Numbered from the stretch's first letter, positions 1 through 9,050 are shown. The stretch: DNA of 64,000 nucleotides from Bacteroidales bacterium (GCA_017480785.1 JAFURZ010000006.1:1-64000), one strand, 5' to 3'. Notes: a model not told the origin generated them from the sequence alone. Numbers and translations: made by a program.

Positions 1-302
1 GTCGGTGTGAATAGCGCGGTTGTAGATAGGTCGTGCGCGATGTAATTAAGGTTTTTTAGCATTTGAGGCGTCCTGCGACGGGGTGGCGGCGCGGGGCGAT
101 GCCGGAAGGAGGCGAAAAACGGATGTGGTTGATTTCCAGCGAAGACTGGCTTTGGGCTGTCTCAAATGCGGTTTAAAAACGTGTTATCAACGTGTTAGGT
201 CCGACTGCAGTCGGACCATCCTCGGAGTTGTGTCGGAGTTGAGTCGGAGTTGTTACGGAGGGGAGGCGGGGGTGCCCGGCGGTTAGGTCGTGCGCGACCT
301 AA
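1..302 (+). repeat. Left arm of a 302-bp inverted repeat; copy 1 of the 11-mer element
   Basis: This non-coding block reappears inverted at 9175-9476 with equal length and only scattered substitutions. It carries a 16-base near-palindrome, AGGTCGTGCGCGACCT, at its right end and a related AGGTCGTGCGCGATGT near its left end (30-45). Inside are a perfect 20-base palindrome (198-217) and three tandem 11-base units of the form TCGGAGTTGNN (222-254). A 67-codon open frame crosses it, but it runs through the palindrome and tandem units and is unlikely to be a gene. The repeat may extend left of the window. Confidence 0.85.
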
Positions 303-406
303 CCGCCTTGCAAGGGAGGCTGGCGGAAAAAGTGTGCCTGAGGCCGCGGACGGCACAATAAAAAGCGGACGCGGCCGTTAATGGAGGGCAAGAAAGGGTA
401 CCGCCT

Positions 407-1756
407 GTGCAGAAGAAACTACTCTCCGGCCTGTTCTGGGTGTTGCTGGCCAACCTGCTGGTCAAGCCGCTCTGGCTCCTGGGCATCGAGGTCGACGTGC
501 AGAACACCGTCGGCAACGAGGCCTACGGCTTCTACTTCGCCGTCTTCAACCTGAGCTATATCCTCAACATACTCCTCGACCTGGGCATCACCAACTTCAA
601 CACGCGCAATATCGCCCAGCATCCGCAGCTCATCAGCAAGCATCTGAGCGGCATACTGGGCATCAAGCTGTGCCTGCTGGGGCTGTATGTGGTGGTGACG
701 TTCACCGTCGGGGCCCTGCTGGGCTATGGCAGCCAGGAGTTCCGCCTGCTGGCGTGGCTCTGTCTGGCGCAGGCGCTCAACTCGCTGATTCTCTACCTGC
801 GGAGCAATTTCGAGGGGCTGCTCCTCTTCCGGTGGGACAGTCTTTTCTCGGTCCTCGACCGGGTGTTGATGATTGTCATCTGCGGCTGCCTGCTGTGGGG
901 TCCGCGGCTGTCGGTCTTCAGTTTCCGCTTCACGGTGTTCCATTTCGTCTATGCCCAGGTGGCAGCCTACAGCCTGACGGCCCTGCTGGCCCTCGCCGTC
1001 ATCGGGCGCAAGGCCCGCCTGCAGCGCCTGCGCTTCGACCGGCGTTTCCTGCTGGTCATCTTGAAGCAGAGCGCCCCCTTTGCACTGCTGGTGCTGCTGA
1101 TGGCGAGCTACAACCGGCTGGACCCCATCCTGCTGCGGCGTCTGGCATCGGCCGGTGCCGCCGGCGTCTATGCCGGTGCCTTCCGCCTGCTCGACGCCCT
1201 GACCATGGTGTGCTACCTGGTCAGCGTGCCGCTGCTGCCGGTCTTCTCGAAAATCCTTGCCGACCGCGACGCCCTGTCGTCGCGCGCGTCGCTGGTCGAC
1301 GCCTTGCGCCTCGTCTTCTGGCCCATGGTGCTCTATGTCGCCGGCAGCGCGGTGGCCTGCTCGCTGCTGGCCGCCCCCCTGATGCGGCTGCTCTACCACG
1401 ACGGGGCCGCGTCCTACGTGCCTGTGTTCCGGGTGCTTGTCTTCTGCCTCGTCCCCATCGGGCTGACCTATGTCTTCGGCACCCTGCTGACCGCCGGCGG
1501 GCGCCTGCGGCAGCTGAACCTGCTGGCGACCGTCACCCTGGGGCTCAACGTAGCGGCCAACCTGCTGCTCATCCCGCGGATGGGTGCCGTGGGCTCGGCC
1601 TGGGCGGCCCTCACGGCCCAGAGTTTCATGGCTGCGGCCCAGCTGGCCCTCGCCGTGCGCCTCTTCCGCCTGCCGTTTTCTTCCTTCCTGCCGCTCCCGC
1701 CACGCAATATTTTTCACACAATAGCGTTAATGTTCAAATCAAACCCTAAAGAATAG
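407..1756 (+). CDS. Oligosaccharide flippase family membrane protein (MATE/Wzx-like)
   Basis: This 449-residue, very hydrophobic protein has about 12 predicted membrane helices and resembles the polysaccharide biosynthesis / oligosaccharide flippase family of the MOP superfamily. Members flip lipid-linked glycans across the inner membrane. The N-terminal region (residues 1-60), with a GNEAYGFYFAVFNLSYI stretch, is typical of the Bacteroidota branch. The chosen start is GTG, preceded by the purine-rich AGAAAGGG; no in-frame ATG lies nearby. The gene ends 4 bases before fabD, so the two are probably cotranscribed. The glycan substrate cannot be inferred because no glycosyltransferases are adjacent. 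Confidence 0.85.
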   Translation: MQKKLLSGLFWVLLANLLVKPLWLLGIEVDVQNTVGNEAYGFYFAVFNLSYILNILLDLGITNFNTRNIAQHPQLISKHLSGILGIKLCLLGLYVVVTFTVGALLGYGSQEFRLLAWLCLAQALNSLILYLRSNFEGLLLFRWDSLFSVLDRVLMIVICGCLLWGPRLSVFSFRFTVFHFVYAQVAAYSLTALLALAVIGRKARLQRLRFDRRFLLVILKQSAPFALLVLLMASYNRLDPILLRRLASAGAAGVYAGAFRLLDALTMVCYLVSVPLLPVFSKILADRDALSSRASLVDALRLVFWPMVLYVAGSAVACSLLAAPLMRLLYHDGAASYVPVFRVLVFCLVPIGLTYVFGTLLTAGGRLRQLNLLATVTLGLNVAANLLLIPRMGAVGSAWAALTAQSFMAAAQLALAVRLFRLPFSSFLPLPPRNIFHTIALMFKSNPKE

Positions 1757-1760
1757 ACAC

Positions 1761-2639
1761 ATGAAAGCATACGTATTCCCCGGCCAGGGGGCCCAGTTTG
1801 TGGGCATGGGCAAGAACCTCTACGACGGCAACGCCGAGTGCCGCGCCATGTTCGAGAAAGCCAACGACATTATCGGTTTCCGCATCACCGACCTCATGTT
1901 TGCCGGCACGCCGGAGGACCTGAAGCAGACCCGCGTGACGCAGCCTGCCATCTTCCTCCACTCGGTCATCCTGGCCAAGTACCTGGGCGGGCAGTTCCAG
2001 CCCGACATGGTGGGAGGCCACTCGCTGGGCGAGTTCTCGGCCTTGGTGGCCGCCGGTGCCATGGACTTCGAGGACGGCCTGCGGCTGGTCATCGCCCGCG
2101 CCAACGCCATGCAGAAGTGCTGCGAGAAGACCCCGTCGACCATGGCCGCCGTGCTGAAGCTCGACGACAAGACGGTCGAGGACATCTGCGCCTCGGTGAG
2201 CGGAGAAGTCGTGGTGCCGGCCAACTACAACTGCCCGGGCCAGCTGGTCATCAGCGGCACGAACGAGGGCGTGGCCCGTGCCTGCGAGAAGGTGAAAGAG
2301 GCCAAGGGAAAGGCCCTGCCGCTGGCGGTGGGAGGCGCGTTCCACAGCCCCCTGATGGAGCCCGCCCGCGTGGAGCTGGCCGAGGCCATCGAGAAGACCG
2401 CCTTCCACGCCCCTGTATGCCCCTGCTACCAGAACGTGGACGCCCTGCCCCACAGCGACCCCGTCGAGATAAAGAAGAACCTGCTGATGCAGCTCACCTC
2501 GCCCGTGCGCTGGACGGCTACGGTGCAGCACATGATGGCCGACGGCGCCACCGAGTTTATCGAGGTGGGTCCCGGCACGGCCCTGCAAGGCATGGTGAAG
2601 CGCGTCGACGCCAACGCCAACGCCCATTCGGCCGAATGA
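1761..2639 (+). CDS. fabD: Malonyl-CoA:ACP transacylase
   Basis: FabD moves malonyl from CoA to acyl carrier protein, supplying the extender unit for type II fatty acid synthesis in the cytosol. The 292-residue length is normal. The nucleophile elbow GHSLGEFSAL lies near residue 90 and the catalytic histidine lies in GGAFHSPLM near residue 197. The N-terminus AYVFPGQGAQFVGMGKN is the classic acyltransferase opening. It starts 4 bases after the flippase stop and is followed by a strong bidirectional terminator. Confidence 0.97.
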   Translation: MKAYVFPGQGAQFVGMGKNLYDGNAECRAMFEKANDIIGFRITDLMFAGTPEDLKQTRVTQPAIFLHSVILAKYLGGQFQPDMVGGHSLGEFSALVAAGAMDFEDGLRLVIARANAMQKCCEKTPSTMAAVLKLDDKTVEDICASVSGEVVVPANYNCPGQLVISGTNEGVARACEKVKEAKGKALPLAVGGAFHSPLMEPARVELAEAIEKTAFHAPVCPCYQNVDALPHSDPVEIKKNLLMQLTSPVRWTATVQHMMADGATEFIEVGPGTALQGMVKRVDANANAHSAE

Positions 2640-2657
2640 TTTAATTAGTATCAAAGA

Positions 2658-2693
2658 AACCGAAGGGATGCGGAGTGCCGCATCCCTTCGGTT
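2658..2693. terminator. Bidirectional intrinsic terminator between fabD and manA
   Basis: A perfect 16-bp stem (2658-2673 with 2678-2693) closes a 4-base AGTG loop, with A-rich sequence on the left and T-rich sequence on the right. It can end the rightward fabD transcript and the leftward manA transcript, whose stop codon is next to it. Confidence 0.85.
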
Positions 2694-2694
2694 T

Positions 2695-3747
2695 TTATGC
2701 TTCCGCTCCCACGAAGCGGGCCAGCCAGTCGCCTTCGTCGCGGGGGGCGTCGGTCCAGCCAGAGGTGTCGATGGTGACCTCCAGCAGCTTGGCCGGTCCC
2801 TCGCAGAAGAGCTCGACGCTGTCGGCCACGGCCGGCACCAGCACGCATTCGCCCGTGTGCATCGGCACGATGGTCTCCAGGCCCTTCACGGCGGCGAGCC
2901 CGTCGACGCAGAGGTAGAGCACGAAGGTGTCAACCTCCTCAAGGTTCTTGCGCATGGGGGTGTCGAAGTCGATGAGGCGGGTGGTGAAGTAGGGGCAGTC
3001 GGCCAGGGTGACGGTCTGGTTGCGCCGGGGCTGGTAGCGGGTGGCGGCATGAGGGCCGACGGCGCTGAAGTCGATGGCATCCATGGCCTCGGCGGTATGC
3101 AGCTGACGCTTGCGACCGTCCTTGTCGAGGCGGTCATAGTCGTAGATGCGGTAGGTGCAGTCGGAGGTCTGCTGTATCTCGGCCACCATGAGCCCTTTGC
3201 CGAGGGCGTGCACACGGCCGGCGGGGATGAAGTAGACGTCGCCCGGGGCGGGTCGCTCGGCATGGAGCAGGTCGGTGAGGTGGCCGCTCTGCAGGGCGGC
3301 GGTGTATTCCTCGGGGGTGGTGTCGCGTCGGAAGCCACTGATGAGCTGCGCCTCCGGGTCGGCCTGCATGACATACCACATCTCGGTCTTGCCCCGCGGC
3401 ATGCCGCGCCGCTGCGCCAGCGTGTCGTCGGGGTGCACCTGTATGCTCAGGTCGCGGGCGGCGTCAATGAGCTTCACCAGCAGGGGGAACTCGGCGCCAT
3501 AGCGGTTGTAGACCTTGTCGCCCACCAGGTCACCCATATAGATTTCGACCACCTCGTTGAGGGTGTTCTCGGCCAGGAAGCCGTTGGCCACCACGCTCTC
3601 GTGCCCTTCGACCGACGAGAGCGCCCACAGCTCGCCGCAGTTGGGCAGCGGGTCGTAGTTGAAGCCGTAGTCCTTCAGCCGGTTGCCTCCCCAGATGACA
3701 TTCTTGTAGAGGGGGAGGAACTTGAGCGGATAGAGAGCCGACTGCAT
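2695..3747 (-). CDS. manA: Mannose-6-phosphate isomerase, class I
   Basis: This zinc enzyme interconverts mannose 6-phosphate and fructose 6-phosphate, linking mannose use and GDP-mannose synthesis to glycolysis. The 350-residue protein is a short class I form. Zinc ligands are visible in SIQVHPDD, GKTEMWYV and PAGRVHALG, and the QQTSDCTYRIYDYDR segment is typical of cupin-type isomerases. Its ATG overlaps the stop of the upstream small lipoprotein gene by one base (TGATG), so translation may be coupled. Confidence 0.95.
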   Translation of the reverse strand: MQSALYPLKFLPLYKNVIWGGNRLKDYGFNYDPLPNCGELWALSSVEGHESVVANGFLAENTLNEVVEIYMGDLVGDKVYNRYGAEFPLLVKLIDAARDLSIQVHPDDTLAQRRGMPRGKTEMWYVMQADPEAQLISGFRRDTTPEEYTAALQSGHLTDLLHAERPAPGDVYFIPAGRVHALGKGLMVAEIQQTSDCTYRIYDYDRLDKDGRKRQLHTAEAMDAIDFSAVGPHAATRYQPRRNQTVTLADCPYFTTRLIDFDTPMRKNLEEVDTFVLYLCVDGLAAVKGLETIVPMHTGECVLVPAVADSVELFCEGPAKLLEVTIDTSGWTDAPRDEGDWLARFVGAEA

Positions 3748-3971
3748 CAGTAGGTGCGGGTTGTGTGACCGTTGTTGCGGTTGTTGCCGCGTACCTTGAT
3801 ATTCGACTTCACCTTTGTGCCGCGGTTCGACTGCTGGCGCTCATACATGGTGCCGTCGCCCCGCTTGGTGCCGAGCTGCCGGTCGCCACTGCACGACGTG
3901 ACGGCGGCGCCCATGGCCAGCACGGCCAACAGGAGCAGGACGGGGGTGCTTTTCTTCAATAGATTCTTCAT
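3747..3971 (-). CDS. Small putative lipoprotein
   Basis: This 74-residue protein has a hydrophobic signal segment (residues 9-26) ending in AVTSCSG, which fits a lipobox with lipidated Cys27. The mature part is short, basic and rich in Asn, Arg and Thr, with no recognisable domain. Its stop overlaps the manA start, so the two are probably one unit. Function is unknown. The signal peptide and tight junction support a real gene. Confidence 0.7.
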   Translation of the reverse strand: MKNLLKKSTPVLLLLAVLAMGAAVTSCSGDRQLGTKRGDGTMYERQQSNRGTKVKSNIKVRGNNRNNGHTTRTY

Positions 3972-3986
3972 ATTCGGTATGTTTTA

Positions 3987-6110
3987 TCATTTATCAATCA
4001 ATGTCATCTCGTCGACCAGATGGCGTGCTCCGGCATACTTGTCGATGATGAAGAGGCAGTAGCGGATGTCGAGCGAGATGTTGCGGCAGTAGGCGGGGTC
4101 GAAGAGCAGGTCGCTCATGGTGCCCTCCCAGCAGCGGTCGAAGTTGATGCCCACCAGCTGCCCGTCGGCGTTGAGCACGGGCGAACCGCTGTTGCCGCCG
4201 GTGGTGTGGTTGGTGGCGATAAAGGCCACCGGGAGTTCACCCTTGGAATTGGCATACTGGCCGTAGTCCTTCTTCTGCCACAGCTCCTTCAGGCGGGGCT
4301 CCACGCGGTAGTCGTACACGTCGGGGTTCTCCTTCTCCATGATGCCGTCGATGGTGCTGTAGGCGGTGTAGTAGGTGGCGTCCTTGGGGCGGAAGCCCTC
4401 CACGTGCCCGTAGGCCACACGCAGCGTCAGGTTGGCGTCGGGGAAGAAGTTCGAGTCGGGGTACTGCTCCATCATGCCCTTGATGTAGGTGCGCATCAGG
4501 CGCTGGATGTTGTCGTTGGCACGGTTGTACTGCTGGCGCTTGTCGCCCCCATAGCAGTAGTTGTAGGCCTGGTTGAAGAGGTCGACGGCGGGGTCGGTGC
4601 CGATGGCGTGGAGCATCTTCTCGCGCTTCATGTTGAGGAGCTTCTCCAGCTTCTGCGGATTGTTGAGGACCGACTTGGCATAGATGCGCCGCAGCGTGGC
4701 CTCCACCTCGGAGGCGGTGCTGTGCTTGAGGTTCATGTAGGGGGCATAGCCGCGTTCCCACATGTAGAGGAAGGTCTCGGTGAAGATGGCCTCGTCGACG
4801 GGCGAGTGCAGGTCGAAGTCCTCGAAGTATTTCTCGCTGTCGGCCTTCATGCCCTCCACCAGCGATGCGTCGCCGTTGCGCTGGATGCGGAAGAGGCGGT
4901 AGGCGCGCTGCATGAAGTCGCTGGCCATGACGGCCTCGTTGAAGTAGGTCCACTCCAGCTCCACCTCGCGCAGACGGTCGTAGTTCTGCTCCAGGCTGTC
5001 AAGCACCCCGCGGTACTGTGGCTTGTCCCATGCCCAGCGGCGGAACTGCTCCTCCTGCTCCATCTTCTGCTCCACACCGTGCAGGCGCTCAATGCCGAGG
5101 CTCTCGCCCTGCCATTTCTTCCACCCGTTGGCGATGTTGGCCACCCGCGAGGCGTACTTCAGGCGCTGGGCAGCACTCTTGGCCATGGCGGCGTTGTAGT
5201 GGTCGAGGCGAATGGTGCGCAACGCAATGCGCACGGGGTTCTCCTGGTTGGCGGCGAGGTCCACGTAGTCGTGGGTCACATAGCGGCGCGTGGTGCCGGG
5301 GTAGCCGAAAACGAAAGTGAAGTCGCCCTCGTCGACACCCTTGAGGCTAATCTCCAGGTGCTTCATCGGGGTGTAGGGCACGTTGTCCTTGCTGTATGGG
5401 GCCGGTTTGTTGTCCTTGCCCACATAGACGCGGAACATGCTGAAGTCGCCCGTGTGGCGGGGCCACATCCAGTTGTCGGTGTCGCCGCCGAACTTGCCGA
5501 TGTTGCTCGGCGGAGCCCCCACCAGACGCACATCGGTGAACACCTCGTTGACATACATGAAATACTGGTTGCCGTAGTAGAACGGCTTCACGATGGCCTG
5601 GTAGTGGGTACCCTCCACGGCCTTGGCGCAGATGTCCTTGATATTGTTGGCCACGATGGTCTCGCGGTCCTGCTCGGAGGTCTCGTCGCCGACGCCCTCA
5701 AGCACCTGGGCGGTGACGTCCTCCATGCGGACGAGGCGGGTGACGGAGAGGCCCGGGCAGGCTATCTCCTCGTCGCGGTTCATGGCCCAGAAGCCGTTGG
5801 TCAGGTAGTCGTGCTCCACGGTCGAGTGGCGCACGATGTAACTGTAGCCGCAGTGGTGGTTGGTCAGCACGAGGCCCTCGTGGCTGACGAACTCGCCCGT
5901 GCAGCCGCTGCCGAAGAGCAGCACGGCGTCCTTGAGCGAGGCGTTGTTGACGTCGTAGATGTCCTGTGCCGTGATGTGCATGCCGGCCTTCTGCATGGCA
6001 GCCTGGTTGCGGCCCAGCAGCATCGGTATCCACATGCCCTCGTCGGCCTTGGCGGCCATGGGCAGAAGCAGCAGGCCCGCGGCGATGATTGTAAGCAGTT
6101 TCTTTCTCAT
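3987..6110 (-). CDS. dpp11: S46 dipeptidyl-peptidase, DPP11 type (Asp/Glu-specific)
   Basis: This periplasmic serine exopeptidase removes dipeptides from peptide N-termini and serves amino-acid catabolism in Bacteroidota. The product has 707 residues, with a signal peptide ending near AAKADEGMW. The S46 family is shown by TNHHCGY (catalytic His) and TGGNSGSPVLN (nucleophile Ser641). An Arg, in INFDR, lies exactly 18 residues after that serine. In characterised enzymes Arg at this place (Arg673 of Porphyromonas gingivalis DPP11) marks acidic P1 specificity, while DPP7 has Gly. The start at 6110 has AGGAGA just upstream; a longer in-frame start would add 42 residues before the signal peptide and cross the promoter. 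Confidence 0.93.
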   Translation of the reverse strand: MRKKLLTIIAAGLLLLPMAAKADEGMWIPMLLGRNQAAMQKAGMHITAQDIYDVNNASLKDAVLLFGSGCTGEFVSHEGLVLTNHHCGYSYIVRHSTVEHDYLTNGFWAMNRDEEIACPGLSVTRLVRMEDVTAQVLEGVGDETSEQDRETIVANNIKDICAKAVEGTHYQAIVKPFYYGNQYFMYVNEVFTDVRLVGAPPSNIGKFGGDTDNWMWPRHTGDFSMFRVYVGKDNKPAPYSKDNVPYTPMKHLEISLKGVDEGDFTFVFGYPGTTRRYVTHDYVDLAANQENPVRIALRTIRLDHYNAAMAKSAAQRLKYASRVANIANGWKKWQGESLGIERLHGVEQKMEQEEQFRRWAWDKPQYRGVLDSLEQNYDRLREVELEWTYFNEAVMASDFMQRAYRLFRIQRNGDASLVEGMKADSEKYFEDFDLHSPVDEAIFTETFLYMWERGYAPYMNLKHSTASEVEATLRRIYAKSVLNNPQKLEKLLNMKREKMLHAIGTDPAVDLFNQAYNYCYGGDKRQQYNRANDNIQRLMRTYIKGMMEQYPDSNFFPDANLTLRVAYGHVEGFRPKDATYYTAYSTIDGIMEKENPDVYDYRVEPRLKELWQKKDYGQYANSKGELPVAFIATNHTTGGNSGSPVLNADGQLVGINFDRCWEGTMSDLLFDPAYCRNISLDIRYCLFIIDKYAGARHLVDEMTLIDK

Positions 6111-6133
6111 TTTCTCCTTGTCTATTTGCGGTG

Positions 6134-6165
6134 CAAAGTTACGAATAATATCCGACATGGCAAAA
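6134..6165 (-). promoter_or_regulatory. Bacteroidota-type promoter for dpp11
   Basis: On the minus strand TTTTG (6161-6165) is followed after 19 bases by TAACTTTG (6134-6141), matching the TTTG / TAnnTTTG consensus of the primary sigma factor in this phylum. It lies just upstream of the dpp11 ribosome-binding site, and the -33 end abuts the stop of the CNNM gene. Confidence 0.75.
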
Positions 6166-7230
6166 TCAAACTTTCTCCTCGGGCAGTTTAATCTCCTTGA
6201 AGCGGCGCTGGCGCTGCTGCCACCGCTCGCGGGCATACTGCTGCATGTCAGTCACCTCGTCGCTCTCGTCGATAATCTCCAGACCGAAGATGGTCTCGAT
6301 GATATCCTCCAGGGTGATGATGCCCTGGAACGAGCCGTACTCGTCGATGATGCCGCCGATTTGCTCCTTGTGCTTCAGCAGGCTGTCCCAGATGTCGGCC
6401 ACCGACATCTCCTCGTTGAAGAGGGGGATGGTGCGCTTGATGTCGCCCAGGGTCTTGCTGAAGTGGTCCTCGGCCAACTCCTCGAGGGCCTCGCTGCGCA
6501 GCACGTAGCCCGTGATGAAGTCCTCCTCCTCGGCATAGACGGGTATGCGCGAGAAGTGGCTGTACTCGTCCGAGCGGTAGAACTGCTTCAGCGTCATGCC
6601 CTCCGGCGCCGTCGCCGCCACCACGCGCGGCGTCATCACGTCGTAGGCCTTGATGTCGTTCAGCTTGATGACGTTCTGGATAATCTTGTTCTCGTCCTCG
6701 TCGATGACCCCCTCGTCCTCACCCATGTCGGCCATGGCGGCCACCTCCTCGCGGCTGACGGTGGCCTCCTCCTCGTCCTTCTTGGCGATGAGCTTGGTGA
6801 ACCACTGGATGACCACCACGATGGGGTACAGGACGACGATGAGGGCGCGGATGGTGTAGGCCGTGAAGCCCATCAGACGGCGCCACTGGTTGGTGCCGAT
6901 GGTCTTGGGGATGATTTCGGAGAAGAAAAGGATGAGGATGGTGGTGACCGCCGAGACGAGGCCGAACCACTGGTTGCCGAAAGCGGCCTCCACCTGATGG
7001 CCCACGCCGGCGGCGCCTACCGTGTTGGCGATGGTGTTGAGCGAGAGGATGGCGGCGATGGCGCGCGCATTGTCCTGCTTGTAGCGGCGGAACAACTTGG
7101 CGGCGCGGTACCCCTCGTCCTCGCGCATGGTGATATAGCTCAGCGGCGTGCTCATCAGCACCGACTCGAGCACCGAGCACAGGAACGATACCGACATCGC
7201 CCCGAGGAGGAATACGATTAACAGGGTCAT
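6166..7230 (-). CDS. CNNM-domain / CBS-pair membrane protein (CorC/hemolysin family)
   Basis: The 354-residue protein has an N-terminal DUF21/CNNM transmembrane domain (residues 1-145; FFSEIIPKTIGTNQ is characteristic) followed by two CBS domains (about 200-330). Family members are linked to Mg2+/Co2+ efflux, although the old name is hemolysin. The usual C-terminal CorC/HlyC transporter-associated domain seems absent, as in short family members. It is followed by dpp11, which has its own promoter. An A/T-rich micro-repeat separates it from the upstream carboxyltransferase gene. Confidence 0.88.
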   Translation of the reverse strand: MTLLIVFLLGAMSVSFLCSVLESVLMSTPLSYITMREDEGYRAAKLFRRYKQDNARAIAAILSLNTIANTVGAAGVGHQVEAAFGNQWFGLVSAVTTILILFFSEIIPKTIGTNQWRRLMGFTAYTIRALIVVLYPIVVVIQWFTKLIAKKDEEEATVSREEVAAMADMGEDEGVIDEDENKIIQNVIKLNDIKAYDVMTPRVVAATAPEGMTLKQFYRSDEYSHFSRIPVYAEEEDFITGYVLRSEALEELAEDHFSKTLGDIKRTIPLFNEEMSVADIWDSLLKHKEQIGGIIDEYGSFQGIITLEDIIETIFGLEIIDESDEVTDMQQYARERWQQRQRRFKEIKLPEEKV

Positions 7231-7260
7231 TAAACCTTAAACTTTAAACCATAAACCTTA
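7224..7260. repeat. Intergenic micro-repeat of the TTAAACTTTAAACC type
   Basis: Imperfect 7-base units (TAAACCT, TAAACTT, TAAACCA) fill the gap between two leftward genes. The same unit type fills the gap before rny at 30158-30196. Confidence 0.6.
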
Positions 7261-9030
7261 CTCCACCCATCCGAGGATGTCGCCTTTCTTCACCATCTGG
7301 CCCTGCTTGGCGCAGGTGTCGACCACCTTGCCGCCCTTCAACACCGTGAGGGGCACGACGGCGTAGCTGGCCTCTATCTGGCCCAGCACGGCGCCCTCCT
7401 TCACCTCGGTACCCGGAGCGGGGGCGGTGCTGCGGTCGTCGAAGCGCACCTCCCACAGCATGCGGCCCGTGGCCGTGGCCACAATGGGCGTGGCGTTGGG
7501 GTGCTTCTGCGAAATATAGTTCAGGGCCCCTGTAGACGAGGCGTCAGCCTCGGCCTTGCCGCCGCTCTTCTCGGCACGCAGCTGCGCCACCTCCTTGTTG
7601 AAGCGCTCCTTGGCCACACCGCTCTTGTAGTCGCGGTACTGCCGGTCGTGCATGGCCAGCTCGAACAGCTCCTCGTCGTCCTCGCCGCGGTCCCAGCCGT
7701 TCTCCTCCATCTCCTTGATGTATTCAGGCAGCGCGTCGGGATAGGCGTCCTGCGGCACCCCCTCGTAGAACTCCAGCCCCTGTTCCTTGGCCAGCGCCAC
7801 GATTTCGGGCGCCAGCGCGCCGGGCAACTTGCCCGCACGGCCCAGTATCATGCTCCACGAATCCTTGTCAATCTGGCTGAAGCGCGGCTTGCCCTGCGCC
7901 ATGGCCAGCAGGTTCATCACCGCGATGTTCTTCGTGTACTGGCTGAAGGGCGTCACCAGCGGCGGATAGCCCAGCATGGGCCAGATGTGCTCCACCTCCT
8001 GGAACAGCTGCACCGTCAGCTCCTCGAAGCTCACCTCGGGCTTGTTGTTCTTCTTCAGCGCCATGTTGATGGCCCCGTGCACACCCCGCAGGTCGCTCAT
8101 CATCGAGCCCATCATGCCGCCCGGCAGACCGCAGCCCACCAGCAGCGACGTGCTCACGCGGTTGCCGGGGTTGATGTACAGGCCCAGGAAGTCGTCGATG
8201 AACTCCTGCGTCAACTTGCGCGCCTCCATATAGGCGTCCATATTGATGTCCTTCACCGCGAAGCCCGCGTCCTTCAGCATGGCCTGCACGCTGATGACGT
8301 CGGGGTGCACCATGCCCCACGACAGGGGCTCCATGGCGCAGTCGATGACGTCGGCGCCCGCCTCGGCCACCATCAGGGTGCTGGCCATCGACAGGCCGGG
8401 ACCCGTGTGGCCGTGATACTGCACGGCGATGTGCGGATACTTGGTCTTGATTTCCTTCACCAGGCGCCCCAGCGTCGCCGGACGCCCCACGCCGGCCATG
8501 TCCTTCAGGCATATCTCGTCGGCGCCGAACTCCACCAGCTTGTCCACGATGCCCATGTAGTACTCCACCGTGTGCACCGGCGAGTGGGTGATGCTCAGGG
8601 CAGCTTGGCTGATCATGCCGGCCTCCTTGGCATACTTCACGCTCAGCTCCAGATTGCGCGGGTCGTTCAATCCGCAGAACGAGCGCATGATGTCCACACC
8701 CTGCGCCTTCTTCACCTTGCACATCAGCTGGCGCACGTCGGCAGGCACGCCGTACATGCGCAGTCCGTTCAGCGCGCGCTCCAGCATGTGGGTCTGGATG
8801 CCGGCCTTGTTGAACTCCTTGGTCCAGGCGCGGACGGCCTTGTTGGGGTTCTCGCCGTACATCAGGTTCACCTGCTCGAAGGCGCCGCCGTTGGTCTCCA
8901 CACGGTCGAAGCAACCCATCTCGACAATCACCGGCGCAATGCGCGTCAACTGGTCCACCCGGGGCTGGTATTTGCCGCTCGATTGCCACATGTCGCGGTA
9001 AACCAGACTGAATTTTATCTCTTTCTTCAT
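7258..9030 (-). CDS. Carboxyltransferase of the oxaloacetate decarboxylase alpha / pyruvate carboxylase B family, biotin lysine absent
   Basis: The 590-residue protein has a TIM-barrel carboxyltransferase domain: YRDMWQS near residue 13, ICLKDMAG carrying the expected carbamylated Lys, and YHGHTGPGL with the HxH metal ligands. A conserved PYC/OADA domain and a C-terminal biotinyl-like beta domain follow. In that last domain the usual AMKM biotinylation motif is replaced by EASYAVVPL (about 553-561), so it cannot be biotinylated in the normal way. The family handles oxaloacetate or pyruvate carboxyl transfer; the substrate here is uncertain. The start at 9030 (MKKEIKFSLVYRD) fits the family better than an in-frame start 27 bases upstream. 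Confidence 0.85.
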   Translation of the reverse strand: MKKEIKFSLVYRDMWQSSGKYQPRVDQLTRIAPVIVEMGCFDRVETNGGAFEQVNLMYGENPNKAVRAWTKEFNKAGIQTHMLERALNGLRMYGVPADVRQLMCKVKKAQGVDIMRSFCGLNDPRNLELSVKYAKEAGMISQAALSITHSPVHTVEYYMGIVDKLVEFGADEICLKDMAGVGRPATLGRLVKEIKTKYPHIAVQYHGHTGPGLSMASTLMVAEAGADVIDCAMEPLSWGMVHPDVISVQAMLKDAGFAVKDINMDAYMEARKLTQEFIDDFLGLYINPGNRVSTSLLVGCGLPGGMMGSMMSDLRGVHGAINMALKKNNKPEVSFEELTVQLFQEVEHIWPMLGYPPLVTPFSQYTKNIAVMNLLAMAQGKPRFSQIDKDSWSMILGRAGKLPGALAPEIVALAKEQGLEFYEGVPQDAYPDALPEYIKEMEENGWDRGEDDEELFELAMHDRQYRDYKSGVAKERFNKEVAQLRAEKSGGKAEADASSTGALNYISQKHPNATPIVATATGRMLWEVRFDDRSTAPAPGTEVKEGAVLGQIEASYAVVPLTVLKGGKVVDTCAKQGQMVKKGDILGWVE

Positions 9031-9050
9031 ATTACAACTTACTGATATAA

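Noticed and set aside
83-286. 67-codon frame in the left inverted repeat, with a near-identical one at 9191-9394
   Set aside because: Both frames run through the palindrome and the 11-base tandem units, so their similarity follows from the repeat; no start context or known motif.
419-1717. Long minus-strand frame opposite the flippase gene
   Set aside because: Gln/Arg/Glu-rich sequence typical of an antisense shadow in GC-rich DNA; the plus strand has a clear membrane protein.
4020-6191. 723-codon plus-strand frame opposite dpp11
   Set aside because: Val/His/Ala/Gly-rich shadow of the S46 peptidase gene, no recognisable domain.
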